Source: Pseudomonadota bacterium
GTDB lineage: Bacteria; Pseudomonadota; Alphaproteobacteria; Caulobacterales; Caulobacteraceae
Reading direction: 5' to 3'
Length of the DNA stretch: 52,250 bases
Assembly: GCA_023456105.1 (NCBI GenBank)
Contig: JAEYAO010000092.1
Span: 1-52,250 of the forward strand
Part shown: positions 42,119 to 50,422 of the stretch, piece by piece
Layout: each line of letters begins with the position of its first letter
Position numbering within the stretch: position 1 is the stretch's first letter
The notes under the pieces: model-generated
Told to the model about the DNA's origin: nothing
Seen by the model: only the letters and a program-made list of their open reading frames with translations
Databases searched by the model: none
Translations under genes and position numbers: made by a program

Positions 42119-42227
42119 TATCGCGCGGTCGCGCTGCTTGAGGCCGGTGTTCTAGGACGTATCGCGTGGTCGCGCTACTTGAGGCCGGTATTCTAGGACG
42201 TATCGCGTGGTCGCGCTACTTGAGGCC
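42119..42227. repeat. 41-bp tandem repeat, about 2.7 copies
   Basis: Copy 1 at 42119-42159 and copy 2 at 42160-42200 differ at three positions. Partial copy 3 at 42201-42227 (27 bases) is identical to the start of copy 2 and ends at the LON-domain gene stop codon. The unit is not a multiple of three, so it does not encode a peptide repeat. It fills almost the whole spacer between two same-strand genes, including the expected 5' region of the Trm112-like gene. I know of no named family. Confidence 0.9.
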
Positions 42228-42886
42228 TACTGCATCGAAGGCGAGGCGTCGTCGCCGGCGTCGGCGGCGTCGATGCGCATCAGGGCGGTCAGCGCCTCGC
42301 CGCGTCCCAGCAGGTCGCCGGCCTCGAGCAGCGCCTGCTTCTCGGCCGGTTCGAACGGCAGGGCCATGGACAGGCTGTTGATCAGGGCCTCGACCGGCGC
42401 GCTCTCGGCCGTGTCCCAGTCGATCTCCAGCGCCCGATGCTCCAGATAGACCCGCAGGGCGTCCAGAAAGCCGTGCCGATCAAAGGCCGCATCGTCCGCA
42501 TCCGGCGCGACCAGATCGGCCTCGAACGGGGTGAAGTCGGCCCGCACCGTGCGATACGGCGCCTTGGACGGCAGTTCACTGGTGATCCGGAACCGGCTGA
42601 CGCCCGTCAGGGTGATCAGATAGCGCCCGTCCGAGGTCTCGGCGAAAGAGGTGATCCGCCCCGCGCAGCCGACCGGCGAAAGGCTCGGCAACTCGCGCGA
42701 GCCGCCGCTGGGCTGGACCATGCCGATGATCCGGTCCCCCGCCATGGCGTCGTCGATCATGTTCAGATAGCGCGGCTCGAAGATATTGAGCGGCAGCTGG
42801 CCGCGCGGCAGCACGATGACCCCGCCGATCGGAAACACCGGGATCACCTGCGGCAGGTCCGCCGCCCTGTTGTAGCCTTGAGCCAT
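42227..42886 (-). CDS. LON peptidase substrate-binding domain protein
   Basis: 219 residues. A stand-alone Lon N-terminal (PUA-like) domain: QVIPVFPIGGVIVLPRGQLPLNIFEPRYLNMIDDAM, GCAGRITSFAETSDGRYLITLTGVSRFRI, then a helical C-terminal part. No AAA or protease domain, so it is probably a substrate adaptor or regulator. ATG 42886 is preferred; ATG 42901 is also in frame. It follows cnoX on the same strand, a pairing seen in other alphaproteobacteria, and suggests a joint proteostasis role. Confidence 0.9.
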   Translation of the reverse strand: MAQGYNRAADLPQVIPVFPIGGVIVLPRGQLPLNIFEPRYLNMIDDAMAGDRIIGMVQPSGGSRELPSLSPVGCAGRITSFAETSDGRYLITLTGVSRFRITSELPSKAPYRTVRADFTPFEADLVAPDADDAAFDRHGFLDALRVYLEHRALEIDWDTAESAPVEALINSLSMALPFEPAEKQALLEAGDLLGRGEALTALMRIDAADAGDDASPSMQ

Positions 42887-42920
42887 CGACTTCCAGGTCA
42901 TGCGATGCGGAGGGAGCGGG

Positions 42921-43823
42921 TCACGAGAACAGGATCGACGACAGCCGGCGTCGTCCCTCCTTGGCCACGTCCGACATGGCGCCCGCCGCCTCGAACACGG
43001 TCAAGAGCTGCTTGCGCGCCGCCTGTTCGTTCCACTCGCGGTCGGCCTGCACGATGGTCAGCAGGTGGTCGGCCGCACCCTTCATGTCGCCGGACGCCGC
43101 CAGCGCCTGCGCCAGGTCGAAGCGCGCCTGGTGGTCGTTCGGATCGGCGGCGAGCCGCGCCTCCAGCTCGGCGTTCTCGCCCGAGGCGGGCGCGGAGGCG
43201 GCCAGCGCCAGCTGGGCGCGCACGCTCTGCACCGCCGGATCGTTGGAGTCCTGCGGGGCCATGGCGATGGTCTGGCGCGCCTGCTCGACGTCGCCGCCCG
43301 CCAGATAGACGCGGGCGAGGCCGGCGATGGCTTTCGGGTTCTCCGGCTCGATCGACAGCACATGGGCATAGGCCTGCGCCGCGCCGCCGAAGTCGTTCAG
43401 GCCCAGCGACTCCTCGCCCATGGCCAGCACCTCGTCGATCTCGGGCGAGGCCCCGCCCGCGCCGCCGGTCAGCTTTTCGATAAAGGCCTTGATCTGGCTG
43501 TCCGGCACCGCGCCCTGGAAGCCGTCCACCGGCTGGCCGTTGACGAAGGCGTAGACCGTGGGGATCGACTGCACCCGCAGCTGGCCGGCGTAGGCGGGGT
43601 TCTTGTCCACGTCGATCTTGACCATCCGCACCTTGCCGCCGGCGGCGCGCACCGCCTTCTCCAGCGCAGGCCCCAGCGTCCGGCACGGCCCGCACCAGGT
43701 CGCCCAGAAATCCACGATCACCGGCGTGGTGCGCGAGGCCTCGACCACGTCCGTCATGAAGCTGGCGTCCGAGCCGTCCTTGATCAGGTCGTCCTTGGGG
43801 GCGGCGGGGTCGGCGAAGGTCAT
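42921..43823 (-). CDS. cnoX: Thioredoxin-TPR chaperedoxin CnoX (YbbN-like)
   Basis: 300 residues. The thioredoxin domain (about 1-115) has an intact active site WCGPC (C44, C47) in VDFWATWCGPCRTLGPALE. A tetratricopeptide-like C-terminal domain runs from about 125 to 290. Unlike E. coli CnoX, which has lost one cysteine, Caulobacter-type CnoX keeps both and can reduce substrates. Under bleach or oxidative stress such proteins act as holdases. It lies 34 nt upstream of the LON-domain gene. Confidence 0.92.
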   Translation of the reverse strand: MTFADPAAPKDDLIKDGSDASFMTDVVEASRTTPVIVDFWATWCGPCRTLGPALEKAVRAAGGKVRMVKIDVDKNPAYAGQLRVQSIPTVYAFVNGQPVDGFQGAVPDSQIKAFIEKLTGGAGGASPEIDEVLAMGEESLGLNDFGGAAQAYAHVLSIEPENPKAIAGLARVYLAGGDVEQARQTIAMAPQDSNDPAVQSVRAQLALAASAPASGENAELEARLAADPNDHQARFDLAQALAASGDMKGAADHLLTIVQADREWNEQAARKQLLTVFEAAGAMSDVAKEGRRRLSSILFS

Positions 43824-43956
43824 GGATCGGTCCCTGTTCCGGTGGGTAACGCGCGAGCGAGAGAGATGGTCGCGCAGGCGCCGCGACTCAAGCGCCCCCG
43901 CCGGAAACCGGCTCAGGTCTGGGGTGTTTCATCGTTGAAGAACAAGGACCCTCCCC

Positions 43957-44442
43957 ATGACGACCGCCAACGACCACGACATCAAGGTGCTGAACGGCCT
44001 GCTGGAGTCCACGCTGGACAGCGTGGACGGCTATCGCGAAGCCGCCAAGGAGACCGACCAGACGCGCTATCGCGGCCTGTTCGAACAGCGGGCGGAGGAG
44101 CGCGGACGCGTGGCCTCGGACCTGCAGGCGGCGGTGCGCGGCCTGGGCGGAGAACCGGATCACGAAGGCTCGATCCTGGCCAAGGCGCATCGCGCGTTCC
44201 TGGACATCAAACACGCGCTGTTGCGTGACGATCAGTCGGTGGTTGCTTCCGTGGAGAGCGGCGAGGACCACCTCAAGGCGCGCTTCGACCGGGCGCTGGA
44301 GGACGAGCGCATCTCCGCCACCACGCGTGACGTGATCCGCCGCGCCTATGTCTCCGTCCGCCAAGGTCATGACGAGATGAGCGCGCTGAAGCACAGCCTG
44401 GAGGGCCAGCGCGACGCCTCCAGCCCGCTCTATCCGCAGTAG
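43957..44442 (+). CDS. PA2169-family four-helix-bundle protein (DUF2383)
   Basis: 161 residues. HDIKVLNGLLESTLDSVDGYREAAKETDQ and YRGLFEQRAEERGRVASDLQ are the N-terminal helices, with RRAYVSVRQGHDEMSALK at the end. The fold is ferritin-like, and the family often appears in stress regulons; no enzyme activity is assigned. AAGGA sits 11 nt before the ATG. It is a single gene, divergent from cnoX and convergent with rplS. Confidence 0.88.
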   Translation: MTTANDHDIKVLNGLLESTLDSVDGYREAAKETDQTRYRGLFEQRAEERGRVASDLQAAVRGLGGEPDHEGSILAKAHRAFLDIKHALLRDDQSVVASVESGEDHLKARFDRALEDERISATTRDVIRRAYVSVRQGHDEMSALKHSLEGQRDASSPLYPQ

Positions 44443-44445
44443 AAC

Positions 44446-44476
44446 GAAAAAGGCCCCGGCGGTTCGCGCCGGGGCC
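44446..44476 (-). terminator. Rho-independent terminator of rplS
   Basis: A perfect 10-bp stem (44452-44461 with 44467-44476) with a 5-nt loop. On the minus strand it is followed by TTTTT (44447-44451). It lies 26 bases past the rplS stop and may also stop the convergent DUF2383 transcript. Confidence 0.85.
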
Positions 44477-44501
44477 CTGATCGTGTTGCTGCGCTGAGGG
44501 A

Positions 44502-44921
44502 TCAGCCCTCGGCGGTGTCGGCCGCGCCGGTTTCCGGCACGGTCGCGCCCTTGGCCGGACGCACGGTCTGACGCTCGGCGATCCGCGCCGATTTGCCGCG
44601 ACGATCGCGCAGGTAATACAGCTTGGCGCGACGCACCACGCCGCGACGCTTCACTTCGATGGACTCGATGTTCGGCGACAGGATCGGGAACTTGCGCTCC
44701 ACGCCTTCGCCGAAAGAGATCTTGCGGACGGTGAAGGTCTCGTTCACGCCGCCGCCGTCGCGGGCGATGCAGACGCCTTCAAAGGCCTGAACGCGCTCGC
44801 GCTCGCCTTCCTTGATGCGCACGTTGACGCGCAGGGTGTCGCCCGGCTGGAATTCGGGAATGGTGCGGTCGCCGAGGACGCGCGCCTTTTCTTCGGCAGC
44901 GAGTTGCTGGAGAAGGTTCAT
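44502..44921 (-). CDS. rplS: 50S ribosomal protein L19
   Basis: 139 residues. IPEFQPGDTLRVNVRIKEGERERVQAFEG and FPILSPNIESIEVKRRGVVRRAKLYYLRDRRGKSARI are L19 signatures. A C-terminal tail of about 20 residues extends past the usual end. AGGAGA precedes the ATG. It lies 71 nt downstream of trmD; rpsP and rimM, often in the same operon, are not adjacent here. Confidence 0.97.
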   Translation of the reverse strand: MNLLQQLAAEEKARVLGDRTIPEFQPGDTLRVNVRIKEGERERVQAFEGVCIARDGGGVNETFTVRKISFGEGVERKFPILSPNIESIEVKRRGVVRRAKLYYLRDRRGKSARIAERQTVRPAKGATVPETGAADTAEG

Positions 44922-44963
44922 GGTTTTGTCTCCTGGGCTTTAGCGCCCTTTAGCTGTCATTTG

Positions 44964-44979
44964 GCGGGGCGAACCCCGC
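44964..44979 (-). promoter_or_regulatory. UUCG-loop hairpin between trmD and rplS
   Basis: On the minus strand GCGGGG-TTCG-CCCCGC forms a 6-bp stem with the very stable UUCG tetraloop, 13 nt after the trmD stop and 43 nt before rplS. There is no T-run after it. It could shield trmD mRNA ends or set the different expression of trmD and rplS known in other bacteria; function is inferred. Confidence 0.5.
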
Positions 44980-44992
44980 GTGGTCCGCAAGG

Positions 44993-45718
44993 TCAAGCCT
45001 TGCGGGGGTTGGCGGTTCTGGCGGCCCAGAGGTCCGGACGCCGTTCCCGCGTGGTCTCTTCCCGCTGCGCCTGGCGCCACCGTTCGATCCTTGCGTGATC
45101 GCCCGACAGCAGCACCTCGGGTATCTCCAGCCCCTCGAACGTCCGCGGTCGCGTGTACTGCGGATGCTCCAGAAGCCCGTCCTCGAAGCTTTCGGTGCTC
45201 AGGCTCGCGGCCTGGCCCAGCACTCCGGGGATCAGTCGTACGCACGCCTCGATCACCAGCATCGCCGCCGCCTCGCCGCCGGCGAGAACCGCGTCTCCGA
45301 CGGAGACCTCCTCGAACCCGCGCGCGTCGAGCACGCGCTGGTCCACCCCCTCGAAACGGCCGCACAGGACGACGACGCCGTCCGCCCCCCTTTCGGGAGA
45401 GACCCATTCCTTGACGCGCGCCTGGGTCAGGGGCTGACCCCGGGCGCTCATGTACAAAAGCGGCCGCCGCGACCCTGAGGCGCCCTCGACATGATCAAGA
45501 GCGCGGGCCACCACGTCCGCCTTCAACACGGCTCCCGGCCCGCCACCCGCGGGGGTGTCGTCCAGGAAGCCGCGCTTATCGGTGGAAAAGTCGCGAATGT
45601 CCACCGTTTCCAGCGCCCACAGCCCCTTCTCCCGCCACGCCGTCCCGATCAGCGACACGCCCAGCGCGCCCGGAAAGGCCTCAGGAAACATGGTCAGGAC
45701 GGTGGCGGTGAAAGGCAT
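44993..45718 (-). CDS. trmD: tRNA (guanine37-N1)-methyltransferase
   Basis: 241 residues. Makes m1G37 in tRNAs reading CNN and prevents +1 frameshifting. TVLTMFPEAFPGALG opens it, DDTPAGGGPGAVLKADVV is a family block, and the trefoil-knot SAM site is in VVLCGRFEGVDQRV and SVGDAVLAGGEAAAMLVIEA. EVLLSGDHARIERWRQAQ closes the C-terminal domain. It is upstream of rplS on the same strand. Confidence 0.97.
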   Translation of the reverse strand: MPFTATVLTMFPEAFPGALGVSLIGTAWREKGLWALETVDIRDFSTDKRGFLDDTPAGGGPGAVLKADVVARALDHVEGASGSRRPLLYMSARGQPLTQARVKEWVSPERGADGVVVLCGRFEGVDQRVLDARGFEEVSVGDAVLAGGEAAAMLVIEACVRLIPGVLGQAASLSTESFEDGLLEHPQYTRPRTFEGLEIPEVLLSGDHARIERWRQAQREETTRERRPDLWAARTANPRKA

Positions 45719-45764
45719 GGCGCGCGCTCTTAGCGCAAAAGGACCGCCCGCGCGCGCCGGAACA

Positions 45765-46397
45765 TCAAGCCTGGGGGGCGGGCGGGAGCAGGGCGTCGTC
45801 CGCCGCCGCAGCCCGCTGGTAAGCGTCGCACGCCGTCAGCCTGGCCTCATAGGCGGCGAAGGCGTCCCGTTGCGGCAGGGTCTTGAACTGCAAACCCCAG
45901 ATCACCTGCGCACCGAGATAGACGTCGGCGGCGGTGAACTGCTCTCCGCACAGCCACGGATCAGCCGAGGCGACGGCGCCTTCCAGGGCGTCCACCATCT
46001 GCTCGAACGAGCCATAGCCGGCCATGCCGGCGCGCTCGGCCGGCGCCAGCAGGTTCAGCGCCTTGGCCGTGATCGCCGCCTCCACGGGCCCAGCCGCGAA
46101 GAACATCCAGCGCAGATAGGCCGCGCGTCGAGGATCGCCCGGCGCCGGCGCCAAACCGGCGTCTGGAAAGGCGTCGGCCAGATAGGCGCAGATCGCGCCC
46201 GTTTCCGTCACCACGGCTCCGCGATGAACCACCGCCGGCACCTTGCCCATCGGATTCACGGCCAGAAACTCCGGCCTCTTCAGCTGGTCGAAGGCGCGCA
46301 CCTCGACGCGGTAAGGCTGGCCGGTCTCTTCCAGCATCCAGCGGGCGATGCGGCCCCGCGACATGGGGTTGGTGTAGAGTACGAGGTCGTCGGTCAT
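45765..46397 (-). CDS. Glutathione S-transferase
   Basis: 210 residues. The N-terminal thioredoxin-like domain has LYTNPMSRGRIARWMLEETGQPY, in which S14 is the likely glutathione-activating residue, NPMGKVPAVV with the cis-proline and TETGAICAYLAD for the gamma-glutamyl site. The helical C-terminal domain runs from about residue 85. The substrate is unknown. It starts 21 nt after the DUF885 gene stop and is probably co-transcribed with it. Confidence 0.92.
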   Translation of the reverse strand: MTDDLVLYTNPMSRGRIARWMLEETGQPYRVEVRAFDQLKRPEFLAVNPMGKVPAVVHRGAVVTETGAICAYLADAFPDAGLAPAPGDPRRAAYLRWMFFAAGPVEAAITAKALNLLAPAERAGMAGYGSFEQMVDALEGAVASADPWLCGEQFTAADVYLGAQVIWGLQFKTLPQRDAFAAYEARLTACDAYQRAAAADDALLPPAPQA

Positions 46398-46418
46398 GGC
46401 GTGTGTCTCTCCGTATCG

Positions 46419-48266
46419 TCAGGCCTGCGGCGCGGCGCCGCCGACGGCGATCCAGGCGTTCACCTGTTCCTCCAGCACGTCCAGCGGCACCGAGCCCGAG
46501 CCCAGCACCACGGCGTGGAAGGCCTTGATGTCGAAGCGGTCGCCCAGCGCCGCCCGGGCCTTGTCGCGCAGTTCCTCGATCTTCAGCTCGCCGATCTTGT
46601 AGCTGGTCGCTTGGCCGGGGTTGGTGATGTAGCGCTCGACCTCCTTGACGATGTCGCGTTCGCTCAAGAGCGAGTTCCGCCGGAAGTAGTCGATGGCCTG
46701 TTCGCGCGACCACCGCTTGGCGTGCAGGCCCGTGTCCGTCACCAGCCGCACCGCCCGCCACAGCTCGGTCGAAAGCCGGCCGAAGTCGGAATACGGGTCC
46801 TGGTAGAAGCCCATCTCCTTGCCCAGCCCCTCCGCGTAGAGCCCCCAGCCCTCCGCGTAGGCGCCGTAGCCGCCGAACCGGCGGAAACGCGGCATCTCGC
46901 CGAGCTCCTGCGCATAGGCGATCTGGAAATGGTGGCCGGGCGCGCCCTCGTGATAGCTGATGCCCTCGATCTGCGGCTTCAGCACCTGGGTCATGTCCGA
47001 CAGGTTGACGTAGTAGATGCCCGGCCGCGATCCGTCGGGCGCCGGCGCGTTGTAGAAGGCGATGGAGGCGGTGGCCTCGCGGAACGGCTCCACGGCCCGC
47101 ACCTCCAGCTCCGCCTTGGGCAAGGTCGAGAACCACTGCGGCGCCGCTTCCATGACCTGGGCGATGAAGGCCCGCGCGTCGGTCAGATACTGCTCCTTGC
47201 CCTCCGGCGTGTTCGGATACTGGAAGCGCGCATCGGTCTTCAGGAAGACAAAGAAGTCCTGCAGCGAGCCGATGAAGCCGACCCGCGTCTTGATCGCCTC
47301 CATCTCCGCCTGGATGCGCGCCACCTCCGCCAGGCCGATCTCGTGGATCCGGTCCGCCGTCAGGTTCGTGGTGGTCGAGAGCTGCAGGCGGGCGTTGTAG
47401 TAGGCCTCGCCCTCCGGCAACCGCCACACGCCGCCGTTCTTGTCCGGCATGGCCTCGGCCTTGACCTGAAGTTCGCCCAGCGCCGCCAGCACGGTCTCGT
47501 ATCCACGGCGGAACGGACCCGTCAGCGCCTCCCGGCCTTCTTCCAGCAGCCGGGCCTTGGTGGCGGCGTCGGCGTCCAGCGCCTCGACCTTTCCGGTGAA
47601 GTCGGCCCAGACCGGATTGGCCTCGCCGTCGTCGAACGGCGCGCCGGCGATCACCTGGCGGGTGTTGGCGATGGAGGGGGCGAACACAAAGGCCGGCGAG
47701 ATCACGCCCTTGTCGGCGCGCGCCTTCAGCACGGTGGTCACCTCGCCCATGACCCGTTCGGCCTCGCGGATGCGCGCCACATAGGCCTGTGCGTCCTCGA
47801 CACTGTCCACCGCGTGTTCGTTGATCAGGAACACCGGCAGGCCGGTGGTCGGGTTGCGGTTGGCGGCGAACAGATAGCCCCAGTCGCGCCAGCGCTCGCC
47901 CAGCCGTCCCTGCACCACGCCGTGCTCGAACAAGCGCCAGCTGACCTGGCTCTGCGGCGACAGGGCGTCGTAGTCGAACCGGGCCTTCATCTCGGCCAGC
48001 TGCCGCTCGGCCAGCGCCTGCCCCTCGGCCGATCCCGCGTCGGTGTAGTCGTCCAGCTTGTCGTAGTCGGTCTTGAGGCCCAGCGAGGTCATGCTTTCGG
48101 GGCTCAGCGCCAGCGATTGATCGAAGGCCGTCTCGAACCAGGCGGCGAGGCGGGCGTCCTCGCTCTGCGCGGCGGCCAGGGCCCAGGCGGGCGTCGCCTG
48201 CGCCCACGCCGGTGCGGCCGACAGGGTCGCCAGCACGGCGGCGGTGATGATTGAAATCCTGCGCAT
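46419..48266 (-). CDS. DUF885-family periplasmic metallopeptidase-like protein
   Basis: 615 residues. A Sec signal peptide (cleavage after PAWA, residue 22) leads an all-helical protein. GISYHEGAPGHHFQIAYAQE contains the conserved E-G-x-P-G-H-H motif, whose HH and Glu resemble a zinc site, and GYGAYAEGWGLYAEGLGKE the downstream conserved block. The family is thought to contain peptidases, though proof is limited. GGAGG lies just before the ATG. It heads a short unit with the GST gene. Confidence 0.9.
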   Translation of the reverse strand: MRRISIITAAVLATLSAAPAWAQATPAWALAAAQSEDARLAAWFETAFDQSLALSPESMTSLGLKTDYDKLDDYTDAGSAEGQALAERQLAEMKARFDYDALSPQSQVSWRLFEHGVVQGRLGERWRDWGYLFAANRNPTTGLPVFLINEHAVDSVEDAQAYVARIREAERVMGEVTTVLKARADKGVISPAFVFAPSIANTRQVIAGAPFDDGEANPVWADFTGKVEALDADAATKARLLEEGREALTGPFRRGYETVLAALGELQVKAEAMPDKNGGVWRLPEGEAYYNARLQLSTTTNLTADRIHEIGLAEVARIQAEMEAIKTRVGFIGSLQDFFVFLKTDARFQYPNTPEGKEQYLTDARAFIAQVMEAAPQWFSTLPKAELEVRAVEPFREATASIAFYNAPAPDGSRPGIYYVNLSDMTQVLKPQIEGISYHEGAPGHHFQIAYAQELGEMPRFRRFGGYGAYAEGWGLYAEGLGKEMGFYQDPYSDFGRLSTELWRAVRLVTDTGLHAKRWSREQAIDYFRRNSLLSERDIVKEVERYITNPGQATSYKIGELKIEELRDKARAALGDRFDIKAFHAVVLGSGSVPLDVLEEQVNAWIAVGGAAPQA

Positions 48267-48435
48267 CGGCGGCTCCCTCCAAGAACGGCTAGGAGCTTCA
48301 CAGGGCGACGGCCGCGAAGCAAGTGACCGAAGCGTCAGATGCGCGGGCGCAACACCTCGATCGGCTTCATCATCGTCATGCAACCCGATCCGGGGGTCGG
48401 CGTTTTCAGAGCTTCACCATTCAGGGATACCCACA

Positions 48436-48573
48436 ATGCGCAAGATCATCGCTCTGTCCGTCGTCGCCGCCGCCCTGGCCGTGTCGGCCTGCAACACCAT
48501 CTCGGGCGCCGGCCGCGACGTCCAGGCCGCCGGTTCGGCCGTGAGCCAAGGCGCCGAGAGCGCCAAGAACTAA
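48436..48573 (+). CDS. Entericidin A/B-family small lipoprotein
   Basis: 45 residues. The signal peptide ends in the lipobox VSAC (C19); the mature part is NTISGAGRDVQAAGSAVSQGAES. This is the entericidin pattern, a short amphipathic membrane-attached peptide. In E. coli, entericidins A and B act as antidote and toxin in stationary phase; only one copy is seen here, so a toxin-antidote pair is not supported. AGGGA is 8 nt upstream. A strong terminator follows, marking a single-gene transcript. Confidence 0.88.
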   Translation: MRKIIALSVVAAALAVSACNTISGAGRDVQAAGSAVSQGAESAKN

Positions 48574-48598
48574 GTCGATCCTTCGACGGTTCGGATCA

Positions 48599-48628
48599 GG
48601 GCCCGCCGGTCGCCGGCGGGCCCTTTTT
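48599..48628 (+). terminator. Rho-independent terminator after the entericidin-like gene
   Basis: A perfect 11-bp stem (48599-48609 with 48613-48623) with a TCG loop, followed by TTTTT. The U-tract touches the ampG stop codon on the other strand. Confidence 0.92.
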
Positions 48629-50376
48629 CATGTCTGCGCCGGTTCGACCCGCGCCGTGTCGCTCTCGGCCTGATCCGACAGTCGGGCCTGAAGCGCGGTC
48701 TGCTTTCGCGCCACCACGAACGCCAGGATCACGGCGAAAACGCCGATGGCGGTGGAGTAGAGAAAGAACGTCACATAGCCGGCGCCCAGGGCCTCGCGCG
48801 TCACGCCGCTGGTCGCCGCGCCCGCCGCCAAGGACCCTTCCGGCAACCCGGCGAACAGCGCACGCAGGCCCGAGAACGGCCCCGATCCCTCCGCCGCCCG
48901 CGCCGAGGCCTCGACGATGCGGCCGGACTGCGAGGCGATCAGCTTGCCGGGCAGGGCGTAGAGCGAGCTGAACAGCGCATACTGCGTCGCGGTGAAGCCG
49001 ATCGACGTCAGGCTGGACATATAGGCGATCAGCGCGGTGCCGGCGTAGCCCGTGGCCAGGTTGTCGACGCCGATCGCCACGAACAGCGCCTGCAGGCTGG
49101 GTCCCTGTGTCGCCAGCCAGGCGAACACCAGGTTCGATATCGGGCTCATGAAGGCGCCGATCACCATGGTCCGGATCAGGCCCAGCCGCGCCACCGACCA
49201 GCCGCCGACCAGCACCCCTAGTGTGGTCATCACCACGCCGAACACCTTTCGCACCTCCGCCAGCTCGGTCTTGGTGAAGCCGAGGTCCAGATAGAACGGG
49301 TTCATGATGTTCAGCACGAAATCGGCCAGCCGATAGACGCAGATCAGCGCCAGGATCAGCGTCGCCACGCCGGCGAACCGCCGATAGAAGTCGCGCAGCG
49401 GCTCGCCGAACGAGCCGGCCAGATAGGCGCCCGGCCGCGTCTTAAGGCGCGGGATCGGCCAGCAGGCCAGCACCAGCAGGCCCAGGCCCCCGAACACCGC
49501 CGCGACTTGCAGATAGACGCCCTCGGGCTTGGCCTCCCAGGCTGAGGCCACCGCCTCGCGCCCGCTCTCGCCCAGGCCGAACAGCGACAGCAGCGCATTC
49601 AGCGGTCCCGGCTGGCCGGTCAGGCCCGAGCCGATCACGCAGGCCGCCGCGCCGATGACCAGCAGGCGCGCGATCCATTCCATGACCTCCAGCGCCGGGC
49701 GGGACGGCGCGTCGCCGACCGGGATGCGCCGCACCTCATGGGCCTTTTCGCGCGGGGCGAACAAGACGCCGGCGACGCCGAAGCCCATCAGCGCCGCCAT
49801 CACCGCATAGGACAGGTTCCAGTTGTAGAGATCGGCCAGCACCAGCGGCACGGCGCCCGCCACGATCATGGCGACGCGGTAACCCATCTGATAGGCGGCG
49901 GCCATGGCGCCATGGCGGCTGTCGTCCGCCGCCTCGATCCGCCAGGCGTCGATGACGATGTCCTGGGTGGCGCCGAAGAAGCCGACCAGGGTGGCGAATA
50001 CCGCCACCTGCACCAGGGCGTTTGCCGGGTTCAGGCCCGAGATCGCCCACAGGCCGGCGATGATCACCCCCTGCGTCACCAGCATCCAGGCTCGCCTGTG
50101 GCCCAACAGGCGCGTCAGCCCGGGGATGGCCGTCCGGTCGATCAGCGGCGCCCAGACGAACTTCAGCGAATAGGACAGGGTGGCGAGGGCGAAAAAGCCG
50201 ATCACCTCAAGCGACAAGCCGCTTTCGCGCAGCCAGGCCGACAGGGTGTCGAAGATCAGCAGGTTCGGCAGACCGGCCGAAAACCCCAGCAGCAGCATGA
50301 TGAACACCCGCCGCTCGCCATAGACCGCCAGGCCTCCTAGGCGAGAGGCGGGCTTGGGCGAGGCGGCGTCGGTCAT
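48628..50376 (-). CDS. ampG: AmpG-family muropeptide transporter (MFS)
   Basis: 582 residues with about 12-14 membrane segments. Imports GlcNAc-anhydroMurNAc peptides for cell-wall recycling. RRVFIMLLLGFSAGLPNLLIFDTLSAWLRE and SLEVIGFFALATLSYSLKFVWAPLIDR are AmpG signatures, and GATQDIVIDAWRIE lies in the middle. The central cytosolic loop and extra helices (about 240-340) are longer than in E. coli. ATG 50376 fits the family. Paired functionally with mltA at 9.6 kb, which makes the anhydro-muropeptides. Confidence 0.92.
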   Translation of the reverse strand: MTDAASPKPASRLGGLAVYGERRVFIMLLLGFSAGLPNLLIFDTLSAWLRESGLSLEVIGFFALATLSYSLKFVWAPLIDRTAIPGLTRLLGHRRAWMLVTQGVIIAGLWAISGLNPANALVQVAVFATLVGFFGATQDIVIDAWRIEAADDSRHGAMAAAYQMGYRVAMIVAGAVPLVLADLYNWNLSYAVMAALMGFGVAGVLFAPREKAHEVRRIPVGDAPSRPALEVMEWIARLLVIGAAACVIGSGLTGQPGPLNALLSLFGLGESGREAVASAWEAKPEGVYLQVAAVFGGLGLLVLACWPIPRLKTRPGAYLAGSFGEPLRDFYRRFAGVATLILALICVYRLADFVLNIMNPFYLDLGFTKTELAEVRKVFGVVMTTLGVLVGGWSVARLGLIRTMVIGAFMSPISNLVFAWLATQGPSLQALFVAIGVDNLATGYAGTALIAYMSSLTSIGFTATQYALFSSLYALPGKLIASQSGRIVEASARAAEGSGPFSGLRALFAGLPEGSLAAGAATSGVTREALGAGYVTFFLYSTAIGVFAVILAFVVARKQTALQARLSDQAESDTARVEPAQT

Positions 50377-50422
50377 GCGGCGTATGGCTCCGGCGACGGC
50401 CGAAACGCGGCGGTCGTTTGAA

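Noticed and set aside
42166..42449. Small plus-strand open frames over the 41-bp repeat
   Set aside because: The repeat shifts frame each copy and the frames run antisense to the LON-domain gene; no ribosome-binding site or motif.
45555..48254. 899-codon open frame on the plus strand opposite trmD, the GST gene and the DUF885 gene
   Set aside because: It runs across three well-supported genes and two gene gaps and has no recognisable domain; a GC-rich antisense artefact.
48436..48573. Entericidin toxin-antidote pair
   Set aside because: Only one entericidin-like peptide is present; no second small lipoprotein gene lies beside it.
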